49,097 nt of DNA, taken from a virus. Positions 24,090-31,931 of the stretch are shown here, in pieces (position 1 is the first letter of the stretch; every line of letters begins with the position of its first letter). The position numbers and the translations under genes are program-made. The stretch spans positions 1 through 49,097 of the IMG/VR virus record IMGVR_UViG_3300031963_000233; one strand, 5' to 3'. The notes under the pieces were generated by a model that had not been told where the DNA came from, searched no databases, and saw only the letters and a list, made by a program, of their open reading frames with translations.

Positions 24090-24784
24090 TTCCGTATGAA
24101 AGATTGTTTAATCCGTTCGGCTTTCTCAATTCGTTCCACCATGTTTTTTTGGACAGATTCGTTTGCCTTGATTTCAACAAAGAACATCCGTCGGTCAACG
24201 GGTAGGTCAAATGTGTGTTCCACCTCGCCCGTGTAAAGATTGGTGAAATCTTTGGCAAGGTAATATGCGAGAAACGAAGTCGGCGTTTTAGTCGCCAACA
24301 TTTGGAATTGCAATTGGTAGTAATAAGTTTTAGTTATCCCGCCGAATTCATCGTCTTTGTCTGATTTCAGATACCAAGTCAATTCTTCAAAAAATGTAAC
24401 GGGTTGAGGACATTTGACATCAAGCACGGCAATAGGTTCAAGGTTGTCGTACAGTACGCCGTCGGGCGATGCCCCCGCAATCGGACTTATCGGGTAATAT
24501 TCCTTGGAGCAATATGTGAACGGTAATCCCGTCATTGAGCAAAACGAATCAAAAGCTTCTTTCTCGTTTGACACCCCGTGTTCAATTGCTGATGAAGTAA
24601 ATTTTTTGCGGAATCCCGTGTATTCCTCAATTGCCTTTTCCATTACATAAGTCATCGCAGTTTCGGACAATTTTCCCGCATCTTTGTCGGCTTTAGAACG
24701 GGGGTCTGTAAAGAGTTTCCAAATTTCTGAAGCCGTGAATCGGCCTATCCGTTTCCGTGCCCATTCATCATGTGAATTTAACAT
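24068..24784 (-). CDS. YqaJ-type / lambda-exonuclease-like recombination nuclease
   Basis: 238 residues, full length for the family. N-terminal RIGRFTASEIWKLF is the family's opening motif; GASPDGVLY (Asp 108) and VLDVKCP (Asp 122, Lys 124) form the PD-(D/E)xK core, and YYYQLQFQMLAT is the following YQxQxQ-type helix. It digests one strand of double-stranded ends to expose single strands. An ERF annealing protein is encoded two genes upstream, so the pair makes a phage recombination system. Confidence 0.85.
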   Translation of the reverse strand: MLNSHDEWARKRIGRFTASEIWKLFTDPRSKADKDAGKLSETAMTYVMEKAIEEYTGFRKKFTSSAIEHGVSNEKEAFDSFCSMTGLPFTYCSKEYYPISPIAGASPDGVLYDNLEPIAVLDVKCPQPVTFFEELTWYLKSDKDDEFGGITKTYYYQLQFQMLATKTPTSFLAYYLAKDFTNLYTGEVEHTFDLPVDRRMFFVEIKANESVQKNMVERIEKAERIKQSFIRKWKGEND

Positions 24785-24809
24785 AAAAATTAAATTGGTT
24801 TATTTTGAT

Positions 24810-25178
24810 TTAAACAGTTCCTGTTACCCATCCCGTGATAAGATTTCGCACCCCTTGGGTGGATAAATTCGTAGACCCGAAATCAGTAGGGTCTTTTTTG
24901 TTATTCCCGCAAACAATGATTCGTCCGAATATAGGTTGTTTGTACCCCGAAAGCATTGTTCCGTATTTTACTTTTTTGATTTCAGCATGACCCGAAAAAA
25001 GACCTTCTTCATCCACAAGAAGATTCGTTACTCCGTCAAGTCGCACGAGTTCAAATAAGTCGCACCCCGCCCCGATTGTTTTGGTGATTCCATCAACGGT
25101 AAGGGACATTTCAAATGAAGTAACTTCCCGCACGAAAGGGTCAATTACGCATACCTTGATTTTAGTGGTTTTATTCAT
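24810..25178 (-). CDS. DUF3846-like hypothetical protein
   Basis: 122 residues. IGAGCDLFELVRLDGVTNLLVDEEGLFSG and PIFGRIIVCGNNKK follow the pattern of small DUF3846-type proteins (a question about a residue of plasmid/phage origin of unknown role): beta strand, then a VDEEG turn, then a hydrophobic strand with GxxVVxG. It overlaps the ERF gene by 8 bases. Function not known. Confidence 0.4.
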   Translation of the reverse strand: MNKTTKIKVCVIDPFVREVTSFEMSLTVDGITKTIGAGCDLFELVRLDGVTNLLVDEEGLFSGHAEIKKVKYGTMLSGYKQPIFGRIIVCGNNKKDPTDFGSTNLSTQGVRNLITGWVTGTV

Positions 25179-25767
25179 TTGTAATCAACTGTTTTTTACG
25201 GTCGGACAATGCACGGAGTAATTTAGGTTCGTTGTTACAGACCTCTTTATTTTCGTTGTATAAGGTCGTAAGTTGTTCCACCGTGGTGGCGTTTTTGACG
25301 GCAGTCATAAATGAACCAAGCGTGGCTTCGTTTGTGGGTGCAGTTGCAGTTGTCGGTTGTGTTGCACGGCCGTGGTCGTTCGTTGCATCCGAGTCCGCCA
25401 CATCGTCAAGACCGAAAAGGTTTGAAAGTGCATATTTCCCCGCATACGATGAAGCCGTCCCCGTGAGTTGTGGTTCGTCCATCCCTTTGCGTGATTCTGA
25501 TTCCCGGGCAAACCCCGTAGCCGTGTAAGTCGTTTCGCCGTTGGATAATGTGGCGACTGCTTTAACATAGATTCGGTTGCCTACCAAAATGATGTCATCA
25601 TTTACCGTGACATAGAATCCAAGCGGGTTGATTATCAATTTCACGGCTTCCAAGATATCTTCTTTGGAGCGGTATTTATACCCCGCAAATTTGTTTAATT
25701 GGTTTTTTGGGGCTTTCACCAAGGCCTGAATTTGGGCGAAGGTGACGGGTTGGGTTGATTGCTTCAT
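25171..25767 (-). CDS. ERF-family single-strand annealing protein
   Basis: 198 residues. The ERF core is clear: FAGYKYRSKEDILEAV (about 27-42), DIILVGNRIYVKAVATLSNG and KGMDEPQLTGTASSYAGKYA then LSNLFGLDD, the conserved GxDxxQxTGxxxSYAxKYAL box. ERF proteins anneal complementary single strands during phage recombination and genome circularisation. The C-terminal 60 residues are Thr/Ala-rich and then helical. Works with the YqaJ-type exonuclease nearby. Confidence 0.9.
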   Translation of the reverse strand: MKQSTQPVTFAQIQALVKAPKNQLNKFAGYKYRSKEDILEAVKLIINPLGFYVTVNDDIILVGNRIYVKAVATLSNGETTYTATGFARESESRKGMDEPQLTGTASSYAGKYALSNLFGLDDVADSDATNDHGRATQPTTATAPTNEATLGSFMTAVKNATTVEQLTTLYNENKEVCNNEPKLLRALSDRKKQLITNE

Positions 25768-25985
25768 TTTTCTAAAGATGGTTGAATTTCGGCAATAAGA
25801 ATATCAGCGGAAAATGATGATTTAAGCACATCTTTAGACACGATAGCCGTGGCGTGGGCAACCGCCTCATCAAAAGTTCGGGTTATTCCGACGGGAACAG
25901 AATCCAAATAGAAGTCGTCTTTTCGGACAATGATGGCTTCCGTTGATGTGCCATATCTGTAATAGTGGAGCGTGTATTTGCTCAT
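25764..25985 (-). CDS. Small hypothetical protein
   Basis: 73 residues from the ATG at 25985; an upstream TTG would extend it by 16. MSKYTLHYYRYGTSTEAIIV followed by a helix. Overlaps the ERF start by 4 bases. Possibly a small accessory factor of the recombination operon; no family recognised. Confidence 0.5.
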   Translation of the reverse strand: MSKYTLHYYRYGTSTEAIIVRKDDFYLDSVPVGITRTFDEAVAHATAIVSKDVLKSSFSADILIAEIQPSLEK

Positions 25986-26029
25986 AGTATAGAAGGGGTT
26001 AGTTTGTTTTTCAAATATAAATAAAGTTT

Positions 26030-26275
26030 TCAATAGACATACAATCGGACAATGTTGTCAGCTATTTTTTTTCGGGAATATTTCCTGTCTTTCGGAAGTT
26101 TTCCTCTCTTGACCCATTTTGCTATTCTTGCGGTCATCCGAAGACCGTCAAAGTGTGAATGTCCGACTTGCACATCTACATAATCGCCCGGTTTCATATT
26201 CCGCACGGCGAGAAAGAAAGGACAGTCATAATCAAGTTGGAGCATTTTTGGTGAGGTTGTTTGTTCGTTGTTCAT
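26030..26275 (-). CDS. Small basic hypothetical protein
   Basis: 81 residues. MKPGDYVDVQVGHSHFDGLR suggests a small beta barrel, followed by a basic stretch (AKWVKRGKLPKDRKYSRKKI) likely to bind nucleic acid. No family recognised. Confidence 0.5.
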   Translation of the reverse strand: MNNEQTTSPKMLQLDYDCPFFLAVRNMKPGDYVDVQVGHSHFDGLRMTARIAKWVKRGKLPKDRKYSRKKIADNIVRLYVY

Positions 26276-26303
26276 ACAAATTTTAGGTTGGTTTGTTTTT
26301 TTG

Positions 26304-26465
26304 TTAGTTTATAAATAGATAAAAAAATGCTGAAGTAACGGCCATGCCAAGCACAATGCCGAGAATTGAACCGACGGTTATGCAAATGAATAAGTCCTGT
26401 CTCATTTCGTCCGCCCAATAAATCCTTTTGGCACGACGAACAACTGCGGTGGAGTGAATTTTCAT
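26304..26465 (-). CDS. Small single-span membrane protein
   Basis: 53 residues. Basic N-terminus (MKIHSTAVVRRAKRIYWADE), then one strong membrane segment (LFICITVGSILGIVLGMAVT and on). It is preceded by the TAACCCCTAAAAAAAA leader that recurs before three neighbouring genes, which supports it as a real gene. Function unknown; small membrane proteins in early regions often interfere with host envelope or defence systems, but nothing here shows that. Confidence 0.5.
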   Translation of the reverse strand: MKIHSTAVVRRAKRIYWADEMRQDLFICITVGSILGIVLGMAVTSAFFYLFIN

Positions 26466-26478
26466 TTTTTTTTAGGGG

Positions 26479-26772
26479 TTATTTTTTAAACACAGATTTC
26501 CAATTTTTTGCCCGTTCTTTCCGTTTGCCGTAGTTTAAGCCACGGTACATTGGATAAGTTTCCTGAAGTTTTTGTCTGCACCGGCGGATGGATTCGGCGG
26601 GGGTAAAATGACCTTTTGAATATTCGCTTAAGAATTCAATAGCGGATATGTTAGGGTTAGTTTTCATTTCGGCTTCGGTGAACCATATCACCGAGCATAG
26701 CAAGTCATCGTTATCCCGTGTGCGTGGGTCTTTCTCAAGTACATATTGGATGCGGTCAATTAGTTTGCTCAT
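26479..26772 (-). CDS. Hypothetical helical phage protein
   Basis: 97 residues, helical throughout. PAESIRRCRQKLQETYPMYR followed by GLNYGKRKERAKNWKSVF is a pattern common in small phage proteins of replication regions (Arg-rich helix, Pro, RGxxYxxR, Trp). Function unknown. The leader has the TAACCCCTAAAAAATAA sequence. Confidence 0.5.
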   Translation of the reverse strand: MSKLIDRIQYVLEKDPRTRDNDDLLCSVIWFTEAEMKTNPNISAIEFLSEYSKGHFTPAESIRRCRQKLQETYPMYRGLNYGKRKERAKNWKSVFKK

Positions 26773-27114
26773 TTATTTTTTAGGGGTTAAAGGGGTTTCA
26801 ATAAGATTGTCCATAATTTCGTTAAGATGGTCAACAAAAATGTCGGAGACGGTTTCGGTAATCTCGCCATGTCGGTCAATTAAGTGAACATCGTACAGGT
26901 CTTTCCATGAAAGCGTCACGGCGACCCATCCTTTGTGTAAGCGACCCGATACCTTGTATAAAAGGCAATTTCCATTGTGCATTTCTTTTTTCGAGACACC
27001 CCATGACCAATAAGCCATGCGGTAATAAGAAACGGCGGAATGAGTTTCGGAGGCGTCAAAATCCCGCTCACCGATTTTTTTAGCCACGGAATTGCGTTTA
27101 GATGCGGTAGTCAT
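26773..27114 (-). CDS. Hypothetical protein
   Basis: 113 residues, mixed alpha/beta with several Trp (SYYRMAYWSWGVSKKEMHNG, WVAVTLSWKDLYDVHLIDRH). Not recognised. It starts after a TAACCCCCCCCTTAAAAAA leader and ends one base before the next gene start region. Confidence 0.5.
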   Translation of the reverse strand: MTTASKRNSVAKKIGERDFDASETHSAVSYYRMAYWSWGVSKKEMHNGNCLLYKVSGRLHKGWVAVTLSWKDLYDVHLIDRHGEITETVSDIFVDHLNEIMDNLIETPLTPKK

Positions 27115-27135
27115 TTTTTTAAGGGGGGGGTTAGA

Positions 27136-27363
27136 TTATTGGTATTGGAACATGAATTTTTTTGCGTTCAAGTCACACACGCCACAGTAATTAATCATAT
27201 CAGAGAAATTGTAAGTGACGGCAAAGGCGATATTGTTAGCACCGTTATTAAGGGCGGTGAAATACATCGCATCTTCGTAAGTATGGAATGCGTGGATAAT
27301 TCCGTTGGGTTTGTTTTCGCTGAAACCAAGAACCCAAAAATTAGCAGTTTGACGAGTTTTCAT
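27136..27363 (-). CDS. Small conserved duplicate gene, early copy
   Basis: 75 residues. About half of the residues match the 74-residue product at 47149-47373: ANFWVLGFSENKPNGIIHAF, ALNNGANN and INYCGVCDLN. The shared core ends in a CGVC pair. Both copies have the same upstream arrangement: TGTAAATAACGG on the plus strand, a leader of similar length and a DnaA box pair. Function unknown; a small metal-binding or redox-active protein is possible. Confidence 0.6.
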   Translation of the reverse strand: MKTRQTANFWVLGFSENKPNGIIHAFHTYEDAMYFTALNNGANNIAFAVTYNFSDMINYCGVCDLNAKKFMFQYQ

Positions 27364-27401
27364 TTTTTTAAGGGGTTAAATTTTTTCGTTTTGTTTGATG
27401 A

Positions 27402-27413
27402 TGTAAATAACGG
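27402..27413 (-). promoter_or_regulatory. CCGTTATTT promoter-like element, 27-kb duplicate cassette
   Basis: Minus-strand CCGTTATTTACA, 38 bases before the ATG at 27363. TTTG lies 23 bases upstream of the TATTTACA part, and the same spacing is found in the 47-kb copy. Confidence 0.45.
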
Positions 27414-27451
27414 AAAAAGTTTCCACATGTTCCAAACATTTGCTGAAAAAG

Positions 27452-27471
27452 TTATCCACAATTTATCCACA
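27452..27471 (+). promoter_or_regulatory. Two phased DnaA boxes
   Basis: TTATCCACA at 27452-27460 and 27463-27471, 11 bases apart, within a 40-base block identical to 22598-22637. They lie between the helicase stop and the small duplicate gene. Confidence 0.75.
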
Positions 27472-27472
27472 A

Positions 27473-29491
27473 TCAAAACGGCGGGGAAGAATCATCCCAA
27501 TCGGGTAGTATAGTCGTGGTATTGGTTTTCGGTAATGCCGACAATCGTAGTTCTGTTTGTTCGTCGGAACGGTCGTATTTAGGCTCTGTAAACGAACGAA
27601 CGACAACGGGTTTAACCGATGTATATCCGTAAGGTTCGGGTGGCGCTGAAGTCACGGATTGACGCCGAGGGCACTGTCTGAATTGTTCGCCGATAAGCGT
27701 TCGCATCGGGTCAAGTCCACCAAATAAGAAACGGCGTGACGACCAATCAAAAGTAAATGCGGACAATCCTTTTTTGCCAACCGTTTTTTGCCGTCTTATT
27801 TTTTTGGAATGCAATTCCGCATCCGTACCCGTCGGATTAGTTTGGTGTTGAGGTCGGTGGAAGATTACGATATTGTCCGACTTGTTATTCCACATCGCCC
27901 CGTCTGCCAAATCAAAAACATCGGGGCAAGGATAATTCCCCGTGCCATCTTTTTGAAGTTTGTGCGGATGTGCGACCATGGTAAAGTAAACATTGTTTTG
28001 TTGGGCAAATCGACTAAAGTCCGATAAAACAAATTCAAGATATTTGTCCGTCCGACCGCCCGCACGATTGTAATCGTTGGTTAGCTGATTAAAAGGGTCA
28101 ATGATTACCCCGTCAATTTTTTCCTTGACGATTAGTTCCAAAAACCGCTCCTTGACATATTCAGGGGTAGGCGTTAATTCAGCGGGATAAATGAAAAAGA
28201 AATGCGATGAAACCCAACGGTAGGCCTTCAGGTAATCGTCTTGAGTTGGTTTGTTAGGATTGTTTGGCGTCAGTTCACACGCAAGTAATATTTCCACGAG
28301 GTCATGGTAGAATTCATGTGCGGGGTTGTCTTCGGGGGCAAAAAGTGCCCATTTTTCGTCGTATTTCAAAGACCGCATTAATAACATCCATTTTAAAAAT
28401 GTTGACTTGCCATAGTTTCCGATGCCCGATAAAACGGTCAAATCACCCCGGCGCATTTTCCAACGGTCGTCTATGTCGGGTACACCGATTCCTTTGACAT
28501 TTTCGTACCCGTTCAAATAGATTGAAAGTGATTGTTCTTCAACGGATTCACCCCATATTACATCTTTCGGTTTAAGGTCATTGTACGGTGTGCCATCAAT
28601 TGAATCAACATCTTCGTTATTGCTGACCGTATAAAAGCGTTCGTTGGTTAATTCGGCAGAAGCGAAAATATTCGTTTTGTAGCCGTGCGTGACCGTTTTA
28701 TGAAGTTCGGTTAATTGGAAATCCGAACTCGTTTCAAACCGTGAGGCAATAAGATTTTTCGCCCGTTCTTCGGGGATACCGATTCGGCAACACGCAGATG
28801 CAAGTTTGAAAATGAACAGATTCCGTTCGCCTTTCTGAAATGAATTACCTTTATTCGCCAACCAAGTCAGCATCCGATTAAATTTCTCATCATCCGATTT
28901 CAAAGGCACGGATGGGGGTGAATCGGGTCGGGTGAAGGTTTCTTCGGTATCAGGAAACGGGGCAATATATTCGTCCGATTCTTTGACAAGTATTTCAGGG
29001 TCATACGATTCAAAACATACACGGGAAACATTCACGCCTGATTTATCGGCCGTATAAGGCTGAAAATACGATGCAAGAGCGTTGAAATGTTCCCGATGTT
29101 TATTCGGGTCGGTTACGACGGCCAACGCTTTAACGCCGTTCCCTGAAGGGGAAATCCATGACGCAAGAATGAACGGTTCATCAAATAAAAATTGCTTTAG
29201 TTCGTCGGGGTCGGGGACATTATCAAAATCAAGCACGATTAACGAAGACGGTTCAATCAAATCCGAATCTTTACGGCCGACGAATTTGCCCGAAAACAAA
29301 ACGCAAGGCAAGGCGTTTTTCATGGCAGATTTCCGTTCGGCGTCAAGTTCGTGCCTGATTTCCGTCACTCGTGGTTTTGATTTCCCGTTTCTGATTCGGT
29401 CAAGTATTTTGGAGACCGTTATGTAGTAGGGTTGGGATGAATACAAATCTTTATATATGGTGATTTGTGATTCAAGATATTGTTGTGACAT
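27473..29491 (-). CDS. Primase-helicase with BT4734-like N-terminal domain and DnaB-like ATPase
   Basis: 672 residues from the ATG at 29491 (an ATG at 29512 is also possible). Counting from the longest reading, residues about 60-190 resemble the BT4734-like/VirE N-terminal domain of Bacteroidota mobile elements, with LIVLDFDNV, SPSGNGVKALA and RVCFESYDPE, thought to have a primase-type fold. A helical linker follows, then a RecA-type helicase core: Walker A GNYGKST (370-376), FAPED, Walker B GVIIDPFN (473-480) and TMVAHPHK. It would unwind and probably prime the phage fork. The protein ends LPDWDDSSPPF, an SSB-tip-like end. First gene of the minus-strand operon. Confidence 0.75.
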   Translation of the reverse strand: MSQQYLESQITIYKDLYSSQPYYITVSKILDRIRNGKSKPRVTEIRHELDAERKSAMKNALPCVLFSGKFVGRKDSDLIEPSSLIVLDFDNVPDPDELKQFLFDEPFILASWISPSGNGVKALAVVTDPNKHREHFNALASYFQPYTADKSGVNVSRVCFESYDPEILVKESDEYIAPFPDTEETFTRPDSPPSVPLKSDDEKFNRMLTWLANKGNSFQKGERNLFIFKLASACCRIGIPEERAKNLIASRFETSSDFQLTELHKTVTHGYKTNIFASAELTNERFYTVSNNEDVDSIDGTPYNDLKPKDVIWGESVEEQSLSIYLNGYENVKGIGVPDIDDRWKMRRGDLTVLSGIGNYGKSTFLKWMLLMRSLKYDEKWALFAPEDNPAHEFYHDLVEILLACELTPNNPNKPTQDDYLKAYRWVSSHFFFIYPAELTPTPEYVKERFLELIVKEKIDGVIIDPFNQLTNDYNRAGGRTDKYLEFVLSDFSRFAQQNNVYFTMVAHPHKLQKDGTGNYPCPDVFDLADGAMWNNKSDNIVIFHRPQHQTNPTGTDAELHSKKIRRQKTVGKKGLSAFTFDWSSRRFLFGGLDPMRTLIGEQFRQCPRRQSVTSAPPEPYGYTSVKPVVVRSFTEPKYDRSDEQTELRLSALPKTNTTTILPDWDDSSPPF

Positions 29492-29547
29492 GGGAGCAAA
29501 TATGGGAAACATATTCAACAAAAGCAATCAGCGAAAAAAAAAATTAA

Positions 29548-29582
29548 TTTGTTTTATTATTCATGTTTATGTTGTATGTTTG
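29548..29582 (+). promoter_or_regulatory. Bacteroidota-type promoter for the rightward accessory operon
   Basis: TTTG (29548-29551), 23 bases, then a perfect TATGTTTG (29575-29582). The expected start leaves an about 105-base leader before the ATG at 29696; the leader holds a small CCCCG/CGGGG stem. It lies in the divergent gap opposite the helicase. Confidence 0.55.
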
Positions 29583-29695
29583 CTTGTCAATCCGACCCCC
29601 GTGTGCCCGGGGATGTAAAAAATTTAATGAACCCAAAGGTGGGAGTACCGTGGCACAACGGGAAACCGCCCGAGGGTTTTTTATTAATAAAAAAA

Positions 29696-30229
29696 ATGAG
29701 AAAATCATTCCAATTTTACCGAAGTTACGCAGATGTCGCACTTCGGTTAAACTCTTCAGACCGTCTCGCATTTTACGATGCGTTAATCAGCCGACAATTT
29801 ACGGGGGTTGAACCTGTAAACCTTCCAACAATGGCGGACTTTGCATACCACTCGCAAAGGCATTCAATTGACCAACAAATCATAGGGTATGAAAGAGCGA
29901 CAAAATCATCGTTGACCGCACCCCTCCTACCCAACCCCCCCACCGACCCCCCCACCGACCCCCATGGCAACCCTCCCCCCCGACCCCCATGGCAACCCAC
30001 CCCCCAACCCACCCCCCAACCCACCCCCCAACCCCCCGGGTGGAATGGGAATGGGAATGGGAATGATAAAGGGAATGATAAAGGGAATGATAAAGGTAAT
30101 GGGAATAATACAGATTGTAACTTTACAGTAACTATCCCCGCACATGAGGAATCGCCGATGGATTCACAAACAGGCACGAACACGAATAAAACCGATGGCA
30201 CGCAAGACACGGATGACTTACCCTTTTAG
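29696..30229 (+). CDS. DUF6291-like N-domain, repeat linker, SSB-like C-terminal tip
   Basis: 177 residues from the ATG at 29696. The N-terminal 70 residues (MRKSFQFYRSYADVALRLNS, AYHSQRHSIDQQI) resemble DUF6291-type domains found at the start of phage replication-initiation proteins. A long disordered linker is built of Pro repeats (PTQP-type and PPTD) and of NG/NDKG repeats. The end reads QDTDDLPF, close to the SSB tip that recruits repair and replication proteins. It could be a replication adaptor; not proven. Confidence 0.5.
   Translation: MRKSFQFYRSYADVALRLNSSDRLAFYDALISRQFTGVEPVNLPTMADFAYHSQRHSIDQQIIGYERATKSSLTAPLLPNPPTDPPTDPHGNPPPRPPWQPTPQPTPQPTPQPPGWNGNGNGNDKGNDKGNDKGNGNNTDCNFTVTIPAHEESPMDSQTGTNTNKTDGTQDTDDLPF
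29928..30106 (+). repeat. Low-complexity tandem repeats (C-rich, then GGGAATGATAAA)
   Basis: An extreme C-rich, almost G-free stretch with repeated CCACCGACCC and CAACCCACCCCC units runs into GGGAATG and GGGAATGATAAA units in tandem. Both are in frame with the 29696 gene. The copy number probably varies and assembly may be collapsed here. Confidence 0.7.
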
Positions 30230-30368
30230 CGTGGCAATAGATGCCCGTAATTTGCCCTACAATCAATTATCGCCCCTTGGGTGGTATGTTGGGTCGTTTT
30301 TCGTGCATGATGTCTGTAATGAGCTAAAAATGGCCTTAAATCGAATGTATAATAAATCAACCAAATAA
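30195..30368 (+). CDS. Small hypothetical protein
   Basis: 57 residues from the ATG at 30195, overlapping the previous gene by 35 bases (ATG at 30213 is the alternative, 51 residues). NLPYNQLSPLGWYVGSFFVH is aromatic-rich. Not recognised. Confidence 0.4.
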   Translation: MARKTRMTYPFSVAIDARNLPYNQLSPLGWYVGSFFVHDVCNELKMALNRMYNKSTK

Positions 30369-30373
30369 ATGAC

Positions 30374-30640
30374 ATGGCAAAAAACAGATTCAGCAATCAA
30401 AAACCTGTAAATTATTCACGCTCATTCAGATGGGGGGTGTCCGAATACGATGAACGGCGGCCTGTAAAAAAACCATTAACTGAACAACAAATTGCCAATC
30501 TACGGTTTCTGTTTTGTTTTAAATTGACCACATGGGAAAGTAATTTTGTGAATACTGCCATTGTCAGGAATTTAGAATTATCGGAAAAACAATCCGATAT
30601 TTGCTCGCAGATATTAAAAAAATACAAAGTAAAATTATGA
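30374..30640 (+). CDS. Small hypothetical protein of replication region
   Basis: 88 residues. The C-terminus (TTWESNFVNTAIVRNLELSE, then KQSDICSQILKKY) has the WExxFxxS...LSxKQxxxLxxIxxKY pattern common in short phage proteins near replication genes. Precise role unknown. Confidence 0.5.
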   Translation: MAKNRFSNQKPVNYSRSFRWGVSEYDERRPVKKPLTEQQIANLRFLFCFKLTTWESNFVNTAIVRNLELSEKQSDICSQILKKYKVKL

Positions 30641-30777
30641 TGCAAATAATCGTACTCGTAGTAGTCTTCATTTTGATTTCCCTTGCCGTAGCATTGGTAT
30701 GGGTTGATGGAATTGATTTTATGAAAGACAACCACCCTGATTACAAAGGAGAAGATTTGTTTGATGAAGAAAAATAA
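30637..30777 (+). CDS. Very small single-span membrane protein
   Basis: 46 residues: a membrane segment (IIVLVVVFILISLAVALVWV) and an acidic C-terminus (DYKGEDLFDEEK). The ATG overlaps the previous stop as ATGA. Function unknown. Confidence 0.45.
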   Translation: MMQIIVLVVVFILISLAVALVWVDGIDFMKDNHPDYKGEDLFDEEK

Positions 30778-30789
30778 AAAAGTTCATGG

Positions 30790-30819
30790 TTGTTTTATTC
30801 AGCAATTCCGTTATTTTTG
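30790..30819 (+). promoter_or_regulatory. Bacteroidota-type promoter with CCGTTATTT core
   Basis: TTG (30790-30792), 19 bases, then TATTTTTG (30812-30819), a perfect TAnnTTTG box; it forms part of CCGTTATTTTTG (30808-30819). The ATG at 30835 is 15 bases downstream, so the leader is very short. Confidence 0.65.
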
Positions 30820-30834
30820 TGCAAACAAATCACA

Positions 30835-31110
30835 ATGACTAATTTAATTCCATCAGACCCTACTGTACCACCACTTCATTATGTGGACATGAACAAAGCC
30901 ATTGTCCGCATAGTTACCTCCGTGCCATGCAAGGGCGGGTACATTGACCTTGTAACTACCGACAATCTTGAAGTCAGGAACATCATGGCTAAAATAAGAA
31001 CCTTGGCTAAAAACCACCCCGAATTGGGCAAATTTGTAAGAAGACGGATTAATCCGAACACTACACGAGTGTACAGGATATGCCCGAATGAAATAAAGGG
31101 GGTAATATGA
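30835..31110 (+). CDS. Small hypothetical protein
   Basis: 91 residues from the ATG at 30835. KAIVRIVTSVPCKGGYIDLV and a basic C-terminus (FVRRRINPNTTRVYRICPNE). The tail overlaps a 29-bp direct repeat (31087-31115) that recurs at 31932-31960; in the presumed ancestor its TGA overlapped the ATG of the methyltransferase-like gene now 840 bases away. Confidence 0.55.
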   Translation: MTNLIPSDPTVPPLHYVDMNKAIVRIVTSVPCKGGYIDLVTTDNLEVRNIMAKIRTLAKNHPELGKFVRRRINPNTTRVYRICPNEIKGVI

Positions 31111-31115
31111 CCAAC
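31087..31115 (+). repeat. Direct repeat flanking the inserted PP-loop gene, left copy
   Basis: Matches 31932-31960 at 28 of 29 positions (G/C difference). It includes the stop of the upstream gene and an ATG with a short dead-end frame (MTNSNENN) resembling the start of the 31952 gene (MTNEIKNN). Confidence 0.85.
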
Positions 31116-31119
31116 TCAA

Positions 31120-31923
31120 ATGAAAACAATTCATTCTTTATCAGGAGGTAAAACCTCAAGTTATATGGCAGTTCATTACCCTGCTGATTATAATATTTTT
31201 GCTTTAGTTACTATTGATGATTTATCTTGTTCTCCAAATAAAGACCTTGTTAAAAAGATATCTGATAAAATAGGTAAAGAGTTTATCGCAACCGCTGAAG
31301 ACGATAAGACATTGATTGCAATGCTTGATTTAGAGCAAAAATTAGGAAAAGAGATTATTTGGGTAGTTGGGAATTCTTTTGATAATGTTATTAAAAAGGC
31401 TACCATATTGCCTAATATGATGAGGAGATTCTGCACAAGTGAAATGAAGATGAAACCGATATTTGATTGGTGGCAAAAAAATATAAACGAGACGATAAAA
31501 ATGGGTGTTGGTTTTAGATATGACGAAAAAGAAAGAGCTGAAAGGTTTTCAAAGTCATTTAAAACTATTGTAGGAAAACATCCAAGTGGTAAGAATAAAT
31601 GGGCAGAAATGGAATGGCGAGAAGGTTGGTTTCCTTTAATAGATAACAAAATAGGGCATTATACAGTTTATCAATGGGCAGAGAAGTCAGGAATAGAATT
31701 TCCTAAAGATTCAAATTGTGTAGGGTGTTTTTGGAAACCTGTTCAGCAATTAAGAAAGAATTGGGATGATAACCCTGAAAAGATGACTTGGTTTGCTAAT
31801 AAAGAGGGTAAATCACATTGGAAAGAAGAAATAACATATAATCAAATTAAAAAGGTAGGTCTTCAGCAAGACTTCTTTTTCGGTACCGGTTCAGGTTGTC
31901 AGGCGGGATTTTGCACAGATTAA
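31120..31923 (+). CDS. PP-loop ATPase, PAPS-reductase-like, with cysteine C-terminus; inserted gene
   Basis: 267 residues. SGGKTSS at 8-14 is the PP-loop that binds ATP; MMRRFCTSEMKMKPIFDWW near residue 105 matches the conserved RRCT..LK.. segment of phage PAPS-reductase/adenine-nucleotide-hydrolase-like proteins, and the C-terminus holds NCVGCFWKP and GCQAGFC, likely iron-sulfur ligands. Such enzymes activate a substrate by adenylation, commonly in sulfur transfer to nucleic acids. The gene is markedly more AT-rich than its neighbours and lies between 29-bp direct repeats, so it seems a late arrival. No target is known. Confidence 0.7.
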   Translation: MKTIHSLSGGKTSSYMAVHYPADYNIFALVTIDDLSCSPNKDLVKKISDKIGKEFIATAEDDKTLIAMLDLEQKLGKEIIWVVGNSFDNVIKKATILPNMMRRFCTSEMKMKPIFDWWQKNINETIKMGVGFRYDEKERAERFSKSFKTIVGKHPSGKNKWAEMEWREGWFPLIDNKIGHYTVYQWAEKSGIEFPKDSNCVGCFWKPVQQLRKNWDDNPEKMTWFANKEGKSHWKEEITYNQIKKVGLQQDFFFGTGSGCQAGFCTD

Positions 31924-31931
31924 ATTAATTT

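Noticed and set aside
29549-29695. Longer N-terminus for the 29696 protein
   Set aside because: The extra 49 residues overlap the promoter and leader and do not look like natural protein; MRKSFQFYRS is the family start.
29773-30210. Pro/Gly-rich open frames on the minus strand at 29.8-30.2 kb
   Set aside because: They are antisense shadows of the low-complexity linker of the 29696 gene.
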